Shown here piece by piece: positions 16,838 to 19,778 of a DNA stretch of 19,778 bases; position 1 is the stretch's first letter; the number at the start of each line of letters is the position of its first letter. The DNA is from HyVt-560 sp964577195 (lineage in GTDB: Bacteria > Pseudomonadota > Gammaproteobacteria > UWMA-0217). The notes under the pieces were generated by a model that ran no database searches, was not told the DNA's origin, and saw nothing but the letters and a program-made list of their open reading frames with translations. The stretch lies in contig CAZNYF010000031.1 in NCBI GenBank assembly GCA_964577195.1, positions 1-19,778 on the forward strand, written 5' to 3'. The translations under genes and the position numbers were made by a program.

Positions 16838-17010
16838 TTCAAGGTAAAAGTAGCGATGGATGCACTCAAAGATGACAAAACCTTGTCTGAGTTAGCTGCA
16901 CAGTATGAGCTTCACCCCACTCAAATTACGCAATGTAAAATAGCTCAGGAAAAATGCAGCTGACCTGTTTAAAAGGGGAAGATTAGACAATCAACCGAAG
17001 ATGGTGAGGT
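16838..17010 (+). pseudogene. IS3-family transposase OrfA remnant
   Basis: From 16838 the frame reads FKVKVAMDALKDDKTLSELAAQYELHPTQITQCK, matching the helix-turn-helix part of IS3-family OrfA (usual form FKAKVALAALKGEKTLAELA...HPNQITQWK). A stop at 16961-16963 truncates it. In another frame at about 16956-16985 it resumes as AADLFKRGR, matching the AAELFSRG segment. There is no start codon, and TAA lies just upstream. It is a dead, frameshifted fragment. Confidence 0.8.
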
Positions 17011-17064
17011 GAATGGTTTACACGCAAAGATCTTCCTATTTATCACAAAATGTACACGTTTAAT

Positions 17065-17154
17065 GTGAAAAAATTCAATCATAAAACGATTGAGTGCTCG
17101 CTTCCAACTCCTGATTAGCATGGTCCATTTTTTTGAGGCTTCTCTATACTGCAA
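17065..17154 (-). pseudogene. possible IS256-type transposase C-terminal remnant
   Basis: The minus strand reads ASKKWTMLIRSWKRALNRFMIEF, like the C-terminal W...W..ALNQFAI.F pattern recalled for IS256/Mutator transposases. The rest of the frame does not look coding. Identification is from memory of the pattern and uncertain. Confidence 0.35.
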
Positions 17155-17181
17155 GATAATAATATTCGACTTTCCATTTTT

Positions 17182-17210
17182 TTGAAAGAAGGTTAGAGTT
17201 GTCTTGTAAT
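17182..17210 (+). promoter_or_regulatory. candidate sigma-70 promoter
   Basis: TTGAAA (17182-17187) and TGTAAT (17205-17210) are spaced 17 nt apart, upstream of the small ORF and the BON protein gene. It immediately follows the transposase scars. Confidence 0.45.
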
Positions 17211-17245
17211 CGCAAATGCTTGAGCGTCATTTTACGGAGAATTTT

Positions 17246-17392
17246 ATGTTTACCACGGCATATCAAAAACTATTCAAGGCTATCAGCCAATGGTTTGAGG
17301 CTGGGCAGCTTCCTGTCGAGCCAGAACTCATTCCCATCAAAATACACCGCCATGAATCTAGGCGTCGCCATCTTCGTACTCGCAAGTATTGA
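17246..17392 (+). CDS. 48-residue small protein, unknown
   Basis: The ORF has GGAGA at 17236-17240 spaced 5 nt from the ATG, the best ribosome site in this region. The product starts MFTTAYQKLFKAISQWFEAG and ends in an Arg/His-rich tail (RHESRRRHLRTRKY). It is followed after 70 nt by the BON protein gene. A second frame, overlapping out of register to 17459, has a protein-like end (MNLGVAIFVLASIEKIVGY). The two could therefore be halves of one frameshifted gene. The family is not recognised. Confidence 0.5.
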   Translation: MFTTAYQKLFKAISQWFEAGQLPVEPELIPIKIHRHESRRRHLRTRKY

Positions 17393-17462
17393 AAAAATTG
17401 TCGGCTATGCTGACGAATGCGACCACCATTTTTTGCCGGAGCCGGCTGTTAGAGGTTGATTT

Positions 17463-17972
17463 ATGATTCAAGTAAAAACAATTGTGTTGGTGCTGCTGTT
17501 GCTTGGGACGGGCTTGTTTCATGTGTCGACCGCACTTGCTCATAGTGATGATCTTATTCAGCAGGAAATCAAGGCTTACATCTCCGACTCTCCGGAATTA
17601 AGAGGAGTCGAGATTGAAGTGCATGTGAAAGAACGTCTGGTGGTTCTGACAGGACAAGTTCGGCTCCTTGAGCAAAAACTGGTCAGTGCCCGTATTGCGT
17701 GGACAACTACCGGAGTATTTCAAGTTGATAACGAAATACTTGTGGTGCCTAAGGTTGTGTTTTCGGATGCAGCCATCGAGAGGAAAATCAAGGAAATCGT
17801 GAATGCCGATGAACGATTTAGCGTAGCCGGAGTATCTATTACGGTCACTAACGGTGAAGTTTCGATTGAGGCCAAATTTCTCAACGTTAGTGATCCCTCC
17901 AGATTGAAACACAGGGTGGCTAAAATAGAAGGTGTGCTTTCGATTAAAATGAACGCTGGTATTGCTGCATAG
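17463..17972 (+). CDS. periplasmic protein with two BON-like domains
   Basis: This 169-residue precursor has a signal peptide (about 1-26, ending STALA|HSDD). Two BON-type repeats follow: residues about 31-93 (EIKAYISDSPELRGVEIEVH, then VVLTGQVRLLEQK) and about 100-167 (IERKIKEIVNADERFSVAGV, then GEVSIEAKF). BON domains bind membranes or envelope partners and are common in osmotic-stress proteins such as OsmY. GAGG lies 7 nt before the ATG. No downstream partner is seen before the IS200-type element, which begins about 40 nt after the stop. Confidence 0.85.
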   Translation: MIQVKTIVLVLLLLGTGLFHVSTALAHSDDLIQQEIKAYISDSPELRGVEIEVHVKERLVVLTGQVRLLEQKLVSARIAWTTTGVFQVDNEILVVPKVVFSDAAIERKIKEIVNADERFSVAGVSITVTNGEVSIEAKFLNVSDPSRLKHRVAKIEGVLSIKMNAGIAA

Positions 17973-18010
17973 ATTGTTTCATGGCTGATGCTGATATTGT
18001 GATGTGTTTA

Positions 18011-18585
18011 TGAATACTCCACCGGCTAAAGCCGGTGGTTTCGGGTTACGGCTAAAAGCCGTTCATTTCGCCTAAAGGCGATTTACAGCACACTAAAATC
18101 ATCATCAGGCTCGTTCGGCTTCTGGTTCTCTATATACGCTTTCCAGACTTCGTCTGTCACGTTTCCGCTTGAAGCTACCCAATACCCTCTCGCCCACAAA
18201 TGCTGCCCCCAGTACTTCTTCTTCAATTGCGGAAACTCCGATAGCATCTTGAGGGAACTCTTACCCTTCAGAAACTGTACCGCCTTCGATACTGATAATC
18301 TTGGGGGGATTCCTATCAGCATATGCACATGATCCCTGTTGATCGCTCCTGCATAGATTATCATTTCTTTGCTGCGAGAAATTTCTCGCAACAACTCTCG
18401 ACACCTCTGACCAACGTCCCCACACAATACCGGATAACGATATTTCGTTACCCAAACTATATGGTACTTGCAGTCCCAAATAGTATGTCCACCATGTTTA
18501 TAATTCTGCATTCACTCAGCATACTACCTCTTTACCGAGCCGCCTGAAGGCGTGGGATTTACAGATCCCCTATCGGGGACTTTAA
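18011..18585 (-). mobile_element. IS200/IS605-type insertion sequence
   Basis: A single tnpA (minus strand) is flanked on both sides by short perfect hairpins. On the 3' side these are CCACCGGCT-AA-AGCCGGTGG (18019-18038), ACGGCT-AAA-AGCCGT (18048-18062) and TCGCCT-AA-AGGCGA (18068-18081). On the 5' side they are CGCCT-GA-AGGCG (18541-18552) and TCCCC-TATC-GGGGA (18566-18579). Terminal hairpins without inverted terminal repeats and a Y1 transposase fit IS200/IS605. No tnpB is present. Exact ends are estimated. Confidence 0.85.
18083..18511 (-). CDS. tnpA: IS200-like Y1 transposase TnpA
   Basis: HUH single-strand transposase that cuts and rejoins the element's hairpin ends. In the 142-residue product, H61 and H63 in RDHVHML form the metal-binding HUH motif and Tyr126 in KAYIENQ is the likely nucleophile. 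The opening HTIWDCKYHIVWVTKYRYPVL and LKGKSSLKML are typical of the family. No frameshift or stop is seen, so the gene looks intact. It starts at the ATG at 18509-18511 with a weak GAG ribosome site. Confidence 0.96.
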   Translation of the reverse strand: MQNYKHGGHTIWDCKYHIVWVTKYRYPVLCGDVGQRCRELLREISRSKEMIIYAGAINRDHVHMLIGIPPRLSVSKAVQFLKGKSSLKMLSEFPQLKKKYWGQHLWARGYWVASSGNVTDEVWKAYIENQKPNEPDDDFSVL

Positions 18586-18605
18586 ACGGAAATACTTTGA
18601 GATAA

Positions 18606-18634
18606 CAGATTTCAGGATAATCTCCTGAAATCTG
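18606..18634 (-). terminator. perfect 12-bp stem downstream of the MPW-repeat gene
   Basis: CAGATTTCAGGA (18606-18617) pairs perfectly with TCCTGAAATCTG (18623-18634) around a 5-nt loop. It begins 13 nt beyond the stop codon of the minus-strand gene. The following bases are only partly T-rich, so termination is likely but not textbook. Confidence 0.65.
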
Positions 18635-18647
18635 CCGAAGTCGATTG

Positions 18648-19190
18648 TTATTGAGCTGCTGGTGCTGGCACTGGTGCTGGTGCAGTAGGCACTGGCTGGA
18701 TATTTGGCTGAACCTGACCAGAGGCAGCAGGTGCTTGATACTGATAGCCATACTGCTGAGGATAGTAGTATTGTTGCTGCTGCTGGTTACCATAACCATA
18801 ATTTGGTGCGTAGCCATAACCCATGCTGGGAGAGCCACCATTCCAATTGGGCGCAAAGCCGAAACCGTTGCCACTGTTGCCCCAGTTCCAAGGCATGTTA
18901 TTTCCACCGCCGCTCCAGGGCATACTATTGCCGCCGCCCCAAGGCATCATGTTATTACCACCGTTCCAGTTGTTACTACCGCTGCCCCAGGGCATATTTC
19001 CGCTGTTCCAGGGCATGTTATTACCGCCGCTGCTCCAAGGCATATTTCCGCTGCTCCAGGGCATGTTGCCACCACTACTCCAACTATCGCCGCCGTTATT
19101 ACCACCACCCCACCATGCAAAGGCAGGTGAAGCCGCAAGTAAAGAAAATGCAGTTCCCGCTAAAATTTTTGTTACTGAATTCATCATCAT
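18648..19190 (-). CDS. secreted Gly/Asn/Trp-rich repeat protein, sulfur-globule-protein-like
   Basis: A signal peptide ends ASPAFA, and the mature part begins WWGGGNNGGDSWSSGG. Seven MPW motifs then follow in an imperfect tandem array (NMPWSSG, NMPWNSG, NMPWGSGSNN, MMPWGGGN, SMPWSGGGN and so on), next a Gly/Tyr-rich stretch (SMGYGYAPNYGYGNQQQQQ) and a Pro/Ala tail. This low-complexity composition with an AWWG junction resembles sulfur globule envelope proteins. A different secreted structural protein is possible. Three consecutive ATGs occur at 19182-19190 behind GGAG. The first is only 2 nt from it, so initiation may really be at the second or third. It is transcribed divergently from the last gene. 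Confidence 0.75.
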   Translation of the reverse strand: MMMNSVTKILAGTAFSLLAASPAFAWWGGGNNGGDSWSSGGNMPWSSGNMPWSSGGNNMPWNSGNMPWGSGSNNWNGGNNMMPWGGGNSMPWSGGGNNMPWNWGNSGNGFGFAPNWNGGSPSMGYGYAPNYGYGNQQQQQYYYPQQYGYQYQAPAASGQVQPNIQPVPTAPAPVPAPAAQ

Positions 19191-19276
19191 TTCTCCGTAA
19201 ACGTGTGGATAAGAATTTGCTTCACACATTATTACATTTAACTTTCCATACTGCATTTTTGTTTTATAATTCAGAT

Positions 19277-19294
19277 AATTAGAACATTCTAATT
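19277..19294. promoter_or_regulatory. 18-bp palindrome, candidate operator
   Basis: AATTAGAACATTCTAATT is a perfect palindrome (8-bp arms, 2-nt centre) in the space between two divergent genes. On the minus strand it precedes a possible -10 TATAAA/TTATAA. Its size and symmetry fit a dimeric winged-helix repressor site of the ArsR type. The regulator is not in the window. Confidence 0.55.
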
Positions 19295-19391
19295 GTTTGA
19301 TTCAGCTGCCTGATTTTCGCACTGGAACTAAGGATATGCTTACTTGGCTAAAATCCAGTATAAACTGTCGCAAATTTTAGAGGTAGAACAC

Positions 19392-19715
19392 ATGAACCTG
19401 GACATCACGATCGGCGGCGAAACCATTCCTATTTTAGTTCCTGAGGAAATTATAAAATCAGCCGAACCATTTTTTACAAAAATGGATAAAGACATGGACA
19501 AAGGCTGGCAGATTAGTCGCAACTGGGTTGACCAGCCAAGCATCGAACAACGCTGCAAAGTGGCTGCTAATAAAATACTCAATGCCATGGAGCATAAAAA
19601 TAAAAAACTCGCGACGATGATGGCAGGCTATATTCTGTCGAGAATGCCAGAGATTCGTGAAGTCAATATTTCAACCACAGGTGAGATTGAAGAGACACAG
19701 TTAAATATGGGCTAG
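19392..19715 (+). CDS. small cytoplasmic protein, unknown function
   Basis: This 107-residue protein starts MNLDITIGGETIPILVPEEI. It has a short beta N-terminus, a charged helical middle (FFTKMDKDMDKGWQISRNW, then RCKVAANKILNAMEHKNKK), and a beta end (IREVNISTTGEIEETQLN). No signal peptide or membrane segment is seen. The ATG at 19392 is chosen because GAGGT lies about 6 nt before it; an in-frame TTG at 19344 has weaker support. It is divergent from the MPW-repeat protein gene. It looks like a conserved family, but none is named here. Confidence 0.8.
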   Translation: MNLDITIGGETIPILVPEEIIKSAEPFFTKMDKDMDKGWQISRNWVDQPSIEQRCKVAANKILNAMEHKNKKLATMMAGYILSRMPEIREVNISTTGEIEETQLNMG

Positions 19716-19737
19716 TGTTGGGGCTAGTACTCCAACA
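19716..19737 (+). terminator. hairpin after the last gene
   Basis: TGTTGG (19716-19721) pairs with CCAACA (19732-19737) directly after the stop codon. The stem is short and no T-run follows, so this is a weak candidate. Confidence 0.35.
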
Positions 19738-19778
19738 ACGTTGCTTTGATGAGTCAGTGAGTCATCAAGCGGTTAGAT

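Noticed and set aside
18880..19085. Repeat array considered as a CRISPR
   Set aside because: The repeats are short, imperfect, in frame and coding (MPW units), with no unique spacers.
18645..19282. Long plus-strand frames opposite the MPW-repeat gene
   Set aside because: They are the reverse complement of a low-complexity repeat. The minus frame has a signal peptide and ribosome site; these do not.
19344..19391. TTG start 16 codons upstream for the last gene
   Set aside because: The ATG at 19392 has a clear GAGGT ribosome site, and the extension is not needed for a complete protein.

Overview
The window looks like a gammaproteobacterial chromosome. AcnB keeps the E. coli cysteine numbering exactly. 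HU is followed by tRNA-Val and tRNA-Asp, and GspA/B, RluB and SprT are all of the gammaproteobacterial type. A secreted Gly/Asn/Trp-rich protein with repeated MPW motifs near the right end resembles sulfur globule proteins, which would fit a sulfur oxidiser. That lifestyle inference rests on this one gene and is tentative.

Layout. Positions 1-453 (minus strand) hold hupB, tRNA-Val(UAC) and tRNA-Asp(GUC), the last cut by the window edge, with a near-consensus promoter at 623-652. Positions 653-1150 hold no intact gene, only one short decayed-looking coding tract. Positions 1151-2677 (plus) are a two-gene envelope module: an inner-membrane-anchored BON/OmpA-like protein and a membrane-anchored coiled-coil protein. 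Convergent to it is moaA, which is divergent from acnB. A long hairpin separates acnB from the next block.

Positions 6649-13158 (minus) are a type II secretion operon, gspC-gspD-gspE-gspF, ending in a translationally coupled rluB. Divergent from it (plus) are a small lipoprotein, gspA, gspB and a SprT-like metalloprotein. GspC/D/E/F supply the outer-membrane secretin, its inner-membrane connector, the cytoplasmic ATPase and the platform. GspA/B help the secretin pass or assemble across peptidoglycan. The pseudopilins (gspG-K), gspL/M and the prepilin peptidase are not in the window, so the T2SS genes are split between loci.

Positions 16806-19778 are accessory. They contain scars of an IS3-type and perhaps an IS256-type transposase, a small ORF beside a two-BON-domain periplasmic protein, a complete-looking IS200/IS605-type element with stacked terminal hairpins, the MPW-repeat secreted protein, and a divergently transcribed conserved-looking small protein. 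A perfect 18-bp palindrome lies between these last two genes and may be a shared operator.
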